Shown piece after piece: positions 32,901-41,216 of a stretch of 64,000 nucleotides of DNA; the stretch's first letter is position 1; every line of letters starts with the position of its first letter. Made by a program: the position numbers and the translations under genes. The notes under the pieces were generated by a model. That model was given only the letters and a program-made list of their open reading frames with translations, did not search any database and had not been told where the DNA came from. Location: the NCBI RefSeq assembly GCF_017854565.1, contig NZ_JAFMHJ010000007.1, positions 28,657 through 92,656 of the forward strand. Direction: 5' to 3'. The DNA is from Yoonia sp. (GTDB lineage Bacteria; Pseudomonadota; Alphaproteobacteria; Rhodobacterales; Rhodobacteraceae).

Positions 32901-35437
32901 ATCAGCCGCCACGCGGTCGCGCGCACCGTCTGGTTTCCGACCAAGGCGGCGTGGTGATCTGCGGTGGTCCATTCGAGCAGGTTTTTCCGGCTGACATAGA
33001 CCCGCCAGAGCGTGGTCATGGCCGCCGTCACGCTGATCATCGCGTCGCTGACCAGAAACGCTATCAACAAGAACCACCGCCCGCCGCGTTCGGACATCTG
33101 ATGGATCGCATCGCCCGGCAAATCGCGGTGAAGCCGCCCGGTCAGCAGCCCGTAGACCGCGCCGATCAGATAGCTGGCAGGGGCTGCAAGGGCCAGGAGC
33201 GTCCAGACAAGTGCGCTGCCCGGCAAAACCGCCCAGCCTGCGACAAACAATAACAGCAAGGCGGGCGAAATCAGGCTGCGGCGCAGGTTATCGACGATTT
33301 TCCAACGGTCCAGTCCGGACAGCCGATTGGGCAGGTGCAGGCCCGATGCGCTGGGGACCCGGCGCCCCAGCCATGGCAGAAGTTGCCAGTCGCCGCGCAC
33401 CCAGCGATGCAATCTCGTGGCATATTGGGGGTAAGTCTGCGGAAAATCCTCGTACAGGACGATATTGCTGACCAATGCGGCACGGCCAAGAATACCTTCA
33501 AAAAGATCATGGCTGAGGATGCTGTTTTCGGGAACGCGATCATCAAGGCTGCGCTGCATGGCGGCAATGTCGTAGATGCCTTTGCCAACGAATATCCCGG
33601 TGCCGAAGGTGTCTTGATAGACGTCCGACACCGCCCTTGAATAGATATCTATCGCGGTGTCGCCGGCGTGCAGATGCGCAAATTCAGTGCCGCCGATCGC
33701 CGCGAGAATAATCTCGATCCGCGGTTGCATGATCGTGTAACCCGACGACACACGGTCGGTCGCAGGATCAAACGCCGCCCGGTTCAGTGGATGCGCCATT
33801 GTCCCGACCAGCCGTGCCGCAGTGCCCGGTGGCAAGTTGGTATCCGCATCCAGCACAATGGCAAAAACACAGTTGCGCAGGGCGCTGATCTGACCTTTGC
33901 AAAGCGTGAATTCTGTTGCGTCATCATGCAGGACGAAGGTGTTGAACGCCTCGAGCTTGCCGCGCTTGCGTTCGCGGCCCATCCAACACCCTTCGTGCGG
34001 ATTGTAGAGGCGGTCCCTGTGCATCACGTAAAACGGGCCGCCGTCCGCGTCACCGTATCGCGTGTTCAGCGCACCGATTTCTGCGGCCAGACACTGGGTG
34101 ATCTTGTGGTCATCGGGGGTATGCTGCGCGTCTGCATCTGCAAAGTCCGAAAGGACGACGAAATGAAGCGCAGGGTCTGGGTTTGAGTGACGCCGGATTT
34201 CCAGTTTTTCGATGATTTGGGCAATTTCATTGCTGTCCTTGATGATCACGGGCACGATCACCGCAGTGGCAATCGCATCCGGTATCCCCGTGCTGAAATC
34301 CAGCTCCGGCAATGCCTGCGGCGTCACCAGAACGGTGATCAGCCAATGAACCAGCGTCACGCTGAGCATTGTCGCGGGCAATAGCGACAGTACGATGCCG
34401 CCCACCCACTGTGCTGCGCTGGCATCCATGGCGGACAGGTAGGCAATCGGCACGATAAACGCCGCAAGCGCCATGGCAATCAAGGCCGTCGCATACAGAT
34501 GCGCCGCATGGCGGGCCGCGCTGCCGCGCACGGCGTCCAAGAAAGTCTGCCTGCAGCCGATGGCGGTTTCCAGTGCATCGCGGCCATTGTCAATCAGCCA
34601 AAACCCAACGTGATGACCGCGTTCGCCCGGCGCTGCGTCATTGGCAAGCTGGACAGCGACGGCGGCCACCTCGACCTCGGACAAGGCGCTGCGGTCGGCA
34701 AGGTGTTCAACGGTTTTGCGGTAACGGTCGCGCGATTGAAATGTCATCTGCGCATAAATGCCGGCGGGATCTGTCGCAAGGGTGGCTTCGACCCGGCTGG
34801 TCAGATCGACCAGATCCGCCCATTTTATTCCTTCCACGGCCATCAGGTTTGTGATCGCATGTGCAATCGCATCGGTGGGATCAGCATGCAGTGGATCAAG
34901 GTCAAGCGGGACCGGAGCGTGCAGTTTGGGTGTCAGCCGGGCGAACGCCTGCATCAGCATTTCGAGACTGGCCAGTCGCAGCATGGATGGCAACGCCCAG
35001 AGTTCTGCGTGGCTCAGCGCCGACACGGTCTGATAATCGTTCAGATACGACACCAGCGTTTGCGCAGACATCCGTTCGTTCGATCGGGTCGCGATATCGG
35101 TCGCAATCAAGAACACCCGCGGGGCGCTGCGGCCGCTTGGGTCGTGACCCACGGGCAGGCGCCGGTAGAACGGTCGCGGCAGATCGCTGTCCAGTCGGCG
35201 GATCGCGCGCACCACCTGATAGCTGTTATCAAGAAGCCAGTCCGCCGCCCGGTTATGCGCCGGAGGGGGATCCGCACAATAGGCCTTTGCCTTGTCCAGC
35301 CAGTCTGGCAGCAGGGACAAGCCACGATAGATGGCCAGTTCGTTGGGTGGGCCGTCGGTGACGCGCATCGCGCGCGCATAGGCCTGCACCTTTGATTGCG
35401 GATCGGCATGCAGTTTTGTTGATGTATGTGCGGTCAT
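26963..35437 (-). CDS. ndvB: Cyclic beta-1,2-glucan synthase (NdvB/Cgs), GT84-GH94
   Basis: A giant inner-membrane enzyme of 2,824 residues, close to the 2,830-2,870 of Agrobacterium and Brucella homologues. It makes and cyclises periplasmic beta-1,2-glucan from UDP-glucose. There are membrane segments near residues 310-370 and 700-900. The glycosyltransferase domain lies between them, with the metal-binding DADTNLPPG and the RWVRGDWQ acceptor motif. The middle holds the glucoamylase-like region, and the C-terminal GH94 phosphorylase-like domain sets chain length with GTGDWNDGMD as catalytic aspartate loop. Its ATG overlaps the stop of the universal stress protein gene, so the two form one operon below a perfect FNR box. 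Confidence 0.95.
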   Translation of the reverse strand: MTAHTSTKLHADPQSKVQAYARAMRVTDGPPNELAIYRGLSLLPDWLDKAKAYCADPPPAHNRAADWLLDNSYQVVRAIRRLDSDLPRPFYRRLPVGHDPSGRSAPRVFLIATDIATRSNERMSAQTLVSYLNDYQTVSALSHAELWALPSMLRLASLEMLMQAFARLTPKLHAPVPLDLDPLHADPTDAIAHAITNLMAVEGIKWADLVDLTSRVEATLATDPAGIYAQMTFQSRDRYRKTVEHLADRSALSEVEVAAVAVQLANDAAPGERGHHVGFWLIDNGRDALETAIGCRQTFLDAVRGSAARHAAHLYATALIAMALAAFIVPIAYLSAMDASAAQWVGGIVLSLLPATMLSVTLVHWLITVLVTPQALPELDFSTGIPDAIATAVIVPVIIKDSNEIAQIIEKLEIRRHSNPDPALHFVVLSDFADADAQHTPDDHKITQCLAAEIGALNTRYGDADGGPFYVMHRDRLYNPHEGCWMGRERKRGKLEAFNTFVLHDDATEFTLCKGQISALRNCVFAIVLDADTNLPPGTAARLVGTMAHPLNRAAFDPATDRVSSGYTIMQPRIEIILAAIGGTEFAHLHAGDTAIDIYSRAVSDVYQDTFGTGIFVGKGIYDIAAMQRSLDDRVPENSILSHDLFEGILGRAALVSNIVLYEDFPQTYPQYATRLHRWVRGDWQLLPWLGRRVPSASGLHLPNRLSGLDRWKIVDNLRRSLISPALLLLFVAGWAVLPGSALVWTLLALAAPASYLIGAVYGLLTGRLHRDLPGDAIHQMSERGGRWFLLIAFLVSDAMISVTAAMTTLWRVYVSRKNLLEWTTADHHAALVGNQTVRATAWRLMWPSSALAVTIGGYLALYDYMALWPAAPILLLWSIAPEIAVWTARPRVLRRETLTDGQRLFLRWTARRTWHFFETFTGPKDNWLPPDNFQETPNPVIAHRTSPTNIGMFLVSALSARDLGFIGTNDLLVRTRNTVDTLDRLKTHRGHVLNWYDTRTLAPLEPQYVSTVDSGNLAMALIALAQGCDEAAQQPAIPPACRAGLRTTLELLVDAMQFLPKAATVEFDRCAQRAFKRIDDMSRAPQDRSVAVINPGDALWADLDAAVLAALGQQQYPPPQALHDIQVWLGALHQQLHAMARDIGHYHPYLDLLDQAPPRLHPLRDQLNEALKPDMGMPDLSGQIALAAHNINVTLSDRHTDDTDVAWLGALQQALSDAAARQKVLQDELHDLADRARTLAYGMDFKFLYDPAVRLFVIGFNLSVGQLDHNHYDLLATEARIASFFAIAKHDVLIEHWFSLGRPITRIQGKPAVLSWNGSMFEYLMPSLFLPTRRDTLLGDSEMTAVAYQRGYATERGVPWGVSESAYGATDAQGNYQYRAFGVPGLGIRRGLTDDLVIAPYATALALCAWPRTAARNLAELEALGASSSYGFIDAIDYTARRLSGAADFVKVRTYMAHHQGMTMAAIANVLLDDIHVRRTMREKSLRAVDLLLQERVPWEAPVEVGRIDETWEPHDQHKTAPIPAPWVPSPHAQIPLMHILGNGNLSTRVSEAGAGGLFWRGDAMTRWQPSPTQDQHGIWIYITEPGTPDLWSVGRMPTGQSGQDSKTVFHHHMIETFRRDHQIATRMELTIAPSDDVEIREITVTNESDRIRTIDFTSYAEVVLSAPNDDERHPAFSKLFVGSTFIAAQHALLFQRRPQRPETKPPVLLHQALFDDPAITLRSYDTDRAHFIGRNGSLRAPHGIRHGLQQTTGWVLDPIMALQVQVCLQPLETKRFAFLTVAGPSRGAVLDCATRFSIGSVARVVREASLATARNLSILDIAPENLPQMQVLSSLLLEPTGRLRKVPDGIAPDWAGQPELWRFGISGDLPILLIEMADIDNMALLDILVRAQSLWRHRGLSVDLVVLHTSMTGYDAPLRDQVMSLLREAKTEQFLGQRGGIHLVGADQMQPQVRRAFVAAAYVAFDQHVHDLSKRLDDILAHTTTVPVFEPTQTISFAAAQPLPRPAALDFDNEFGGFDRDTGDYVIQLDPGRSTPAPWCNILANEAFGTMVSESGLGFSWADNCGENRLTPWSNDPVTNAPGEVMYLRDEATAQFWTTTPAPLGRAVTCQIRHGTGYTVWRQNSQQLEQELRVTVPPDAPVKLIRLRMTDVSGQNRRITATYYVEWLLGAMASVSKPHVRCVYDPTTKAIMARNGWNPEFGTKTAFLTASLDPHSITGDKLAFLGKEGTVDAPDAMQRWDLGGSFSPGSEACGAYQVHLDIAAGQTKEVVFILGQADNPEMAAALITRWRNPDATKAALTDVGTFWESRLNAVQVQTPDPALDLMVNRWLPYQNIACRLLARGAFYQAGGAYGFRDQLQDVLAVLFTDPARARDQILRAARHQFDAGDALHWWHPPLGRGVRTRCSDDYLWLAYVTARYVETTGDTGILTQEVPFLSGPPLGPDEHDRYAQFDPGETGTLYAHCAGAMDRMIRTGQHGLPLMGTGDWNDGMDRIGDDGKGESVWLAWFQIATTRLFAPLAELWPDQASRAARWQTHCEKLRIAIDQTAWDGAWYMRAFDDGGEPWGSHRNDECQIDLIAQAWRILSGDPPDDRARTAMQSAATRLIDRENRLIRLLDPPFHHTLRDPGYIRAYPPGIRENGGQYTHAATWIGLAFAALGDGDRAWQVFDTINPIRRTATVGDAAHYLREPYVLPGDVSGGSMIGVGGWSWYTGAAGWTWQLAIHGILGLRFIADNVIVKPCMPTDWGGATVHLRSPQGDLTIIIEDPDHLGHADVELRIDGAPSDPTSLRFPGQGKSTRAVVRLVAQGTAQPTARSTAAPN

Positions 35438-36492
35438 TGGATCGCATTTGAAGGAGGCCGGACACCTTTGGATTTCGCGTCGGTGACAATGTGTGATCCG
35501 TTCGTCCGGTGCTGTTGACGGACCATGAGGACCGGCACCTGCGCATGATCCAGAACGTAGCTTGTCACATGCCCTGAGGGAACATCAGTGTAGCCGCTTT
35601 GGCCGTGCGACGCCATGACCAGCAGGTCGACGTTTCGGCGGTTCACTGTCTCAATCAGCGCGCGCCGGACATCATCGCCTTCGACGATGGCCGTTTTGAC
35701 CGAAATGCCACAGTCGTGCAGTGCGTCTTTGACGGTGTTCAGGTAGTGCCGCCCGACCTGTCGTGCCCGCTGCATCAAGCGGCCCTGCAACCTGTCCACC
35801 TCGTCGTCCGGGGGGCCGATTTGGGGCATGTCGGGTTGGGCTGTGACATGGCAAATGGTCAGCGTGGCCTTTTGCGCCTTGGCCAGTCGCACCGCCTTGG
35901 GCAATGCGCTTTCGGCGATTGATGATCCATCAAGTGGCACAAGGATTTGGCTATAGGTCTGCGGTGTCTGTGCAAAAGCGCTGCGCGGCACCATCAGGAC
36001 CGAGCCGATATCGGCTTCGATGACGCGGCGCGCGACATTGCTGGCGTAAATATGCTGTGCTGTGTCGGTGTCGTGGCGACCATCATCGTGCTGCCCCGAA
36101 ATAACGGTGATATCCCCGGCTTTTTCTGACGCCCGCGCGCAGATTTGATCCGTGGCATGACCTTCGAGAATGCAGATTTCGATCTCGCTGTCGGATGTCT
36201 GGTAGTGCTGTGCAAGATCGCTCAGTCGCGCGCGCGCTTCGCGCCGACGGATTTCCCAATCCACCGGGTCAAGGTGATTGGCGGCGCGGGGTTTCGCGGA
36301 TTCAACGACATGCAGCAGGACCACTTTGCCACCGAATGCAGTGGCCATCGTCAGCGCATGCGGAATGACACCGGCGCACAGCTGGTTTTCGTCGATACAT
36401 ACCAAAAGATCGGCTGGCGGTCTGTTGTCGTGGTTCGTGCATGATGGTTCCGGCGTTGTGGACATTGGCGCGCTGGCAGTGGCAGAACTCAT
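35434..36492 (-). CDS. Universal stress protein, two UspA domains
   Basis: A cytoplasmic 352-residue tandem UspA protein. Domain 1 spans about residues 25-185 (DLLVCIDENQLC to SVLMVPRS) and domain 2 about 195-335 (QILVPLDGSSIAESAL to QVPVLMVRQQ), with MASHGQSG as the ATP-type loop. Tandem Usps are stress and oxygen-limitation factors. The ATG at 36492 has GAGG seven bases upstream and is preferred to a GTG at 36534. Its stop overlaps the glucan synthase start by ATGA, coupling a stress protein with envelope glucan synthesis. A perfect FNR box lies 91 bp upstream. Confidence 0.9.
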   Translation of the reverse strand: MSSATASAPMSTTPEPSCTNHDNRPPADLLVCIDENQLCAGVIPHALTMATAFGGKVVLLHVVESAKPRAANHLDPVDWEIRRREARARLSDLAQHYQTSDSEIEICILEGHATDQICARASEKAGDITVISGQHDDGRHDTDTAQHIYASNVARRVIEADIGSVLMVPRSAFAQTPQTYSQILVPLDGSSIAESALPKAVRLAKAQKATLTICHVTAQPDMPQIGPPDDEVDRLQGRLMQRARQVGRHYLNTVKDALHDCGISVKTAIVEGDDVRRALIETVNRRNVDLLVMASHGQSGYTDVPSGHVTSYVLDHAQVPVLMVRQQHRTNGSHIVTDAKSKGVRPPSNAIQ

Positions 36493-36582
36493 GGCAAACC
36501 TCGCTTTGCTTGGCGTTTCGGGTATGTCGGGCACAGGGATGGCGGCGCCCTGTCAAGGCTACGTCGATATGCCGTTCGTCAA

Positions 36583-36596
36583 TTGATATGGGTCAA
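36583..36596. promoter_or_regulatory. Perfect FNR-type box upstream of the usp-ndvB operon
   Basis: TTGATATGGGTCAA fits TTGAY-N4-RTCAA at every fixed position. It is non-coding and 91 bp before the preferred start of the universal stress protein gene. A promoter 40 bp downstream of its centre would leave a leader of about 55 bases. Confidence 0.65.
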
Positions 36597-36856
36597 CGCG
36601 CCCTGTCGGTGCCGCGCCCAAACGCGGTCTTTGTTGCGCAAAATGTTGGTGCGGGGGCGTCACAGCCCGAAAAGGCATGTCTCATCCTCGCGGGTGCGCG
36701 CAGGTGTGGCCAACTGCCGCCCGGCGTCGGCAGACTTTGGCCATTTCCGTGCCGGCAAATTTCTATCGTTGGTTTTAGTGCGTGGTTGGGGCAATCTGAG
36801 GGCGGACCAGTGATCCACCTCGGCACCACATCAATGCAGCATATGAGAGGTCGAAA
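36597..36856. other. Non-coding gap between the usp promoter and the small HTH-like gene
   Basis: No credible gene: overlapping frames here are short and rich in Arg, Pro and Ser with no ribosome site. It presumably holds the promoter of the rightward 84-residue gene. No second FNR-like box, tRNA or terminator was seen. Confidence 0.5.
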
Positions 36857-37111
36857 TTGGGTATCAGTCACCGTATCCATCTGCAAAAGCTGACGTCTGG
36901 CGATGTCATCCCGCGGGCACCGCATGTGGCGCCGGGAAAAGAATTGCCACTGCGATTGCGTGAACAGGTCCGGGCGTTGGGGCCGATGCCAAAAACCTGC
37001 TTGGAGGTTTTTGTTGATTTGGGTCTGAGCGACGGCGAAATCGCACGCTATTTTGATGTGCCGCAGGCGTGTATCACAAAGCTTTGCGATATTTGGTGCA
37101 TGCGTCGCTGA
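36857..37111 (+). CDS. Small putative HTH DNA-binding protein
   Basis: An 84-residue protein beginning at TTG with AGAGG six bases upstream. The C-terminal half, LSDGEIARYFDVPQACITKLCDIW, has the spacing and residues of a helix-turn-helix. The N-terminal half is basic. I cannot place it in a named family. It lies alone between the stress/glucan operon and the CFA synthase, in an FNR-box-rich region, so a local regulatory role is possible. Translation is supported by the ribosome site and protein-like composition only. Confidence 0.6.
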   Translation: MGISHRIHLQKLTSGDVIPRAPHVAPGKELPLRLREQVRALGPMPKTCLEVFVDLGLSDGEIARYFDVPQACITKLCDIWCMRR

Positions 37112-37157
37112 CGTGGCTTGGCGAAAATCGACATGTGCAGCCCCGGCTGCTGATCTG

Positions 37158-38390
37158 TCATTCGGCGGCCCGACGGGCCAGATCGCTGTGTGGTGTCTGG
37201 TAAAGGTAATCCCGCGTCAAAGGTACGGCGTCGATCTTTTTGGATAGCTGAAATTGAAACACGGCTTGGCGTCCATGCCGGAATGTCTGTTCACAGGCGG
37301 CCAGATAAAACCGCCACATCCGCACAAAGCGTGCATCGTAAATGCTTTGTACTTCTGCGCGGTTCTGTTCAAAGCGGTCGAACCAATGGCGGAGCGTATA
37401 GGCATAGTGCAGCCGCCAGCATTCGATATCGGCGGCCCATAAACGCGCGTTTTCAACGGATGTCATGGCTTCTGACATCGTGGGGATGTAGCCGCCGGGG
37501 AAGATGTATTTGGCAATCCAAGGGTTCGTCGCATCCGGCGGGCCAGCCCAGCCGATTGTATGGACCAGCGCAATTCCATCGGGCGACAGGCGGTCCCTGA
37601 TCGTTTCGAAATAGGTATCGAAATACGGCAGGCCGACATGTTCGAACATCCCGACGGAAACGATCCGATCAAACGTGCCTTGCACGCTGCGGTAGTCGCA
37701 CAGCCTGAATTCCACCTTGTCCGACAGCCCTTCACGGGCGGCGCGTGCGGTCGCGCTGGCGTGCTGTTCCTGTGACAGCGTGATGCCAAGGACCTGTACG
37801 CCGTGGTCCCGCGCAAGGGTCAGCGCCATACCCCCCCAGCCACAGCCGATGTCCAGCACCCGCATGCCGGGCGCCAGCATTAGCTTGCAGGCGATATGGT
37901 TCTTTTTCTGGATCTGGGCCTGTTCCAATGTGTCGGTCGGGTGGCGGAAATAGCCACATGAATATTGCCGGTCGTCATCAAGAAACAAATCATAAAGCCG
38001 ACCCGAAAGATCGTAGTGATGCGCCACATTGCGTTTTGAACGCGTGACGATGTTGTTTTGCGCAACATGCCGCAGGGCGATCCGGAGTTTCAAAAGCGGC
38101 TTTTGCCACCAGACCCGCGGTGCCGCATTCAGGTTCCGCACGATCATGGCGAGAAAACCCTGAATATCGTCCCCATCAATGCTGAGAGAGCCGTTCATGT
38201 AGGCCTGGCCAAGGGCGAGTTCGGGATTTAGCACCAGATGCCGGACAGTGGCGGTGTCGTGCAGGCGCACTGACAGCGGCGCACCGTGCCCGTCGCCGTA
38301 ATGACGCAGGCCACCGGACGGCATCGCAACAGTCAGCGCACCGTGTCGCAGCATGGATTTCAACATCCTGTCAAGGGCTGCTTGCCACAT
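37158..38390 (-). CDS. cfa: Cyclopropane-fatty-acyl-phospholipid synthase
   Basis: S-adenosylmethionine-dependent enzyme of 410 residues that adds a methylene bridge to unsaturated phospholipid acyl chains, a membrane-hardening stress response. The SAM motif I is VLDIGCGWGG; further family blocks are SVGMFEHVG, HTIGWAGPPDATNPWIAKYIFPGGY and the C-terminal FQFQLSKK. The ATG at 38390 with AAGGG eight bases upstream is preferred to a TTG nine codons earlier. It diverges from the helix-hairpin-helix gene with an FNR-like box between them. Confidence 0.93.
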   Translation of the reverse strand: MWQAALDRMLKSMLRHGALTVAMPSGGLRHYGDGHGAPLSVRLHDTATVRHLVLNPELALGQAYMNGSLSIDGDDIQGFLAMIVRNLNAAPRVWWQKPLLKLRIALRHVAQNNIVTRSKRNVAHHYDLSGRLYDLFLDDDRQYSCGYFRHPTDTLEQAQIQKKNHIACKLMLAPGMRVLDIGCGWGGMALTLARDHGVQVLGITLSQEQHASATARAAREGLSDKVEFRLCDYRSVQGTFDRIVSVGMFEHVGLPYFDTYFETIRDRLSPDGIALVHTIGWAGPPDATNPWIAKYIFPGGYIPTMSEAMTSVENARLWAADIECWRLHYAYTLRHWFDRFEQNRAEVQSIYDARFVRMWRFYLAACEQTFRHGRQAVFQFQLSKKIDAVPLTRDYLYQTPHSDLARRAAE

Positions 38391-38495
38391 CTGATTTCCC
38401 TTCGGCTTGGGTGTCAAAGCTGTAAGACCACACAGATCAATCTGTTGTCGGCGACTTGGCCGCGTTTATCCGTAGCAGGGGCGGCGTCATGCAAA

Positions 38496-38509
38496 TTGAG
38501 CGAAATCAA
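38496..38509. promoter_or_regulatory. FNR-like box between cfa and the HhH gene
   Basis: TTGAGCGAAATCAA has one mismatch to TTGAY-N4-RTCAA. Its centre is 56 bp before the HhH protein start and 112 bp before the cfa start, so it could serve either. Confidence 0.45.
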
Positions 38510-38558
38510 AGCGTCCTTGGTCATTGCGCTTAGAAATCACGTAAGGATGGAGGGTTTC

Positions 38559-39449
38559 ATGATGTCGGACACGATAGCCAAAATGCACCAGGACAATCGC
38601 GTCATCGTGGCGAAATTGGGCGAAGTCGCCGATTTGCTGGACCAACAGGGGGCCGATCCGTTCAGGGTCAGGGCCTATCGGGAGGCGGCCGCGTATATCT
38701 CGGATTTACCGATGCCACTTCGCACGGTTTTTGCGTCGGGTGGCTCAAGGGCTTTGGAAGCCTTGCCGACGATTGGCCCTTCGATTGCCACTGCGATCAT
38801 CGAAATTCTGCAGACCGGGGATTTGCGGCTGCGCGACACGTTGCGCGGCGGCCTTGACCCCGAAACGCTGTTTCAGACCGTGCCGCAGATCGGGCCGCAC
38901 CTTGCCGCGATCATCCACGACAGGCTGGATATCAATACGCTGGAAGCATTGGAGGTCGCGGCCCATGATGGCAGGCTTGCTGAACTGCCCGGTTTCGGAC
39001 CGCGCCGGGTGCGCGGTGTGCAATATGCGCTGGCCGAACTTCTGGCGCGGCGCAAACGCATTGGCGCCGCGCCGCTATCCCCCAATCCTCCGATTGCGCA
39101 GACGCTGGACGTCGACCGGGAATATCGTCAACGCGCAGCGGACGGGTCATTGCCGATGATCGCGCCGCAACGGTTTAACCCAGACCAGAGGGCCTGGTTG
39201 CCAATTTTGCACACCGAAAGGGGCGACTGGCACTTTACCGCACTGTATTCGAACACGTTGCAGGCACATCGGTTGCAACGCACAAAGGACTGGATCGTGA
39301 TCCGGTACGAAAAAGACAACGAGGGGGCGGCCCAGTGTACGGTCGTCACAGAGCACCGCGGTGATCTGGCGGGCAAGCGTGTCATTCGTGGGCACGAAGC
39401 GGCCTGCGCCGATCATTATGCCAAAGAACGTGCTGTGTCGCCTCAATGA
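38559..39449 (+). CDS. Helix-hairpin-helix DNA-binding protein (PolX N-terminal-like)
   Basis: A 296-residue protein whose first ~170 residues match the helix-hairpin-helix fingers of family X DNA polymerases (FRVRAYREAAAYISDL, LEALPTIGPSIATAIIEIL, LAELPGFGPRRVRGVQYAL). The polymerase palm and PHP domain are absent. The C-terminal ~100 residues (WHFTALYSNTLQAHRL, WIVIRYEKD) form a separate conserved-looking domain of unknown role. GGAGGG precedes two consecutive ATGs; the first is used. It possibly binds damaged or branched DNA under stress. Confidence 0.8.
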   Translation: MMSDTIAKMHQDNRVIVAKLGEVADLLDQQGADPFRVRAYREAAAYISDLPMPLRTVFASGGSRALEALPTIGPSIATAIIEILQTGDLRLRDTLRGGLDPETLFQTVPQIGPHLAAIIHDRLDINTLEALEVAAHDGRLAELPGFGPRRVRGVQYALAELLARRKRIGAAPLSPNPPIAQTLDVDREYRQRAADGSLPMIAPQRFNPDQRAWLPILHTERGDWHFTALYSNTLQAHRLQRTKDWIVIRYEKDNEGAAQCTVVTEHRGDLAGKRVIRGHEAACADHYAKERAVSPQ

Positions 39450-39676
39450 TCTTGTGGGCGGTCATGGGTCCATATGCCGGGGTGGATGAAACGGGCGCCT
39501 GATTTTCGACGAACTGGGTTGGGGCGTGGCCCGCCTCGGCGATGGACCGGGGCGGTATCGCATGGCGCTTCATGATCTGGTCACGCGATATAAGCAGCCA
39601 TGCAGCCCCTCTGGGCCGCATTTTTCGACGTCTCATCAAAGGCTACCTGCCGACGGGTCATGACAAGGCCGCCGCG

Positions 39677-41200
39677 TCAGTTTTTTGCGGGGGCGAAGAT
39701 GTCGGCGTATTGGTCCCGCAGGATATTTTTTTGCAGCTTGCCCATGGCGTTGCGCGGAAATGCGTCAACCACGATCAGCTTTTTGGGCAGCTTGAAACGG
39801 GCCAGTGTGTCACCCAAAGATGCCATGATCGCGTCCACCGAAGGTGTCGCGCCGGGCGCCGGCACCAGCAGGCCAATCGGGCTTTCGCCAAAGTCGGGAT
39901 GGGGCACACCGATGACCGCGCTTTCAAGCACGCCGGGCTGCGCGTCGAGGACCAGTTCGATCTCTTTGGGGTATATGTTGTACCCCCCCGAGATGATCAG
40001 GTCCTTGTTGCGTCCAACGATACTGACATAGCCCTGATCGTCGATCCGCGCGAGATCGCCGGTGATAAAGAACCCGTCGGGGCGCAGTTCTTCGGCGGTC
40101 TTTTCCGGCATCTGCCAGTAGCCTTTGAAGACATTCGGCCCGCGCACCTCGATCTGGCCGATTTCACCCTGCGGGACCTCTTTGCCTGTCGTTGGATCGG
40201 TGATCTTCAACTCGACGCCCGGCAGCGGAAAGCCCACGGTGCCCGCGCGGCGTTCGCCATCGTAGGGGTTGGAGGTGTTCATGTTGGTTTCGGTCATCCC
40301 GTAGCGTTCCAGAATCCGGTGACCGGTCCGTTCTTCAAAGCGCATGTGCGTTTCGGTCAGCAGCGGCGCGGACCCGGACACAAAAAGCCGCATATGTGCG
40401 GTCAGCGCGGCGGTGAAGCGCGGATCGTCAAGCAGCCGTGTGTAGAACGTGGGCACGCCCATCATCGTGGTTGCTTGCGGCATATGCGCGATCATTTGAT
40501 CTAGGTCGAATTTGGGCAGAAATATCATCGACCCGCCCGCGATCAGGGTGATGTTGGTGGCCACAAACAGCCCGTGGGTATGAAAGATCGGCAGGGCATG
40601 CAGCAGGACGTCCTGCGCGGTAAAGCGCCAGTACCTTGCAAGAGTCTGCGCGTTTGACAGCAGGTTTTCCTGTGTCAGCATCGCACCTTTCGATCGGCCC
40701 GTGGTGCCGGACGTATAGAGAAACGCGGCAAGATCGTCGGCGCTGCGCGATGCTGTGGCAAATACCTCGTCTTGGTGTCTGGCCCGATCTGCAAAGCTAC
40801 CTGTCCCGTCGGGGTTCAGGGTATTGAGCACGGCGCCATGCGCGGCGGCGACCGGGGCAAGCGCGGCTGCGGTTCTATCTGTTGCCAGCACGAGTTTTGC
40901 GCCCGAATTGCCGATGAAATAATCCAGCTCGGCTGCGGTGTAGCCCGTATTGAGGGGGAGAAATATCACACCTGTTTGGGCGCAGGCGGCATAGACGGCC
41001 AGCGCCTCGGGCGATTTTTCGATCTGCGCGGCCAGCCTGTCACCCGATTCCAGACCCAATGCGGTGATCGCGTGGGCAAAGCGCGCGGCCATGCGCAGGA
41101 AAACGTCATGCGTCAGCGTTTCGCCGTCAGGCAAATGCAGAAAAGGGGTCGATTTTCCGGTGTGTTGTCCAAAAAGCGTATCATAAAGCGGGTTGGCCAT
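39677..41200 (-). CDS. matB: Malonyl-CoA synthetase MatB
   Basis: AMP-forming ligase of 507 residues that makes malonyl-CoA from malonate, ATP and CoA. P-loop FLYTSGTTGRSKGAML, A5 block ERYGMTETNMNTSNPYDGERRAGTVG (the latter typical of MatB), hinge FITGDLARIDDQG and catalytic lysine in MGKLQKNILR. It lies just after matA and completes the malonate pathway. The last gene of the TRAP-matAB operon. The 227 bp between its stop and the HhH gene hold no convincing gene. Confidence 0.92.
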   Translation of the reverse strand: MANPLYDTLFGQHTGKSTPFLHLPDGETLTHDVFLRMAARFAHAITALGLESGDRLAAQIEKSPEALAVYAACAQTGVIFLPLNTGYTAAELDYFIGNSGAKLVLATDRTAAALAPVAAAHGAVLNTLNPDGTGSFADRARHQDEVFATASRSADDLAAFLYTSGTTGRSKGAMLTQENLLSNAQTLARYWRFTAQDVLLHALPIFHTHGLFVATNITLIAGGSMIFLPKFDLDQMIAHMPQATTMMGVPTFYTRLLDDPRFTAALTAHMRLFVSGSAPLLTETHMRFEERTGHRILERYGMTETNMNTSNPYDGERRAGTVGFPLPGVELKITDPTTGKEVPQGEIGQIEVRGPNVFKGYWQMPEKTAEELRPDGFFITGDLARIDDQGYVSIVGRNKDLIISGGYNIYPKEIELVLDAQPGVLESAVIGVPHPDFGESPIGLLVPAPGATPSVDAIMASLGDTLARFKLPKKLIVVDAFPRNAMGKLQKNILRDQYADIFAPAKN

Positions 41201-41216
41201 GGTTATTTCCAGATTG

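Noticed and set aside
37561..37574. Search for an additional FNR box in or near cfa
   Set aside because: Only partial half-sites were seen inside coding sequence; none kept both TTGA and TCAA arms.
39450..39676. Minus-strand 85-codon frame reaching across the gap between the HhH gene and matB
   Set aside because: No ribosome site, low-complexity Arg/Pro content and overlap with the HhH gene 3' end; treated as non-coding.
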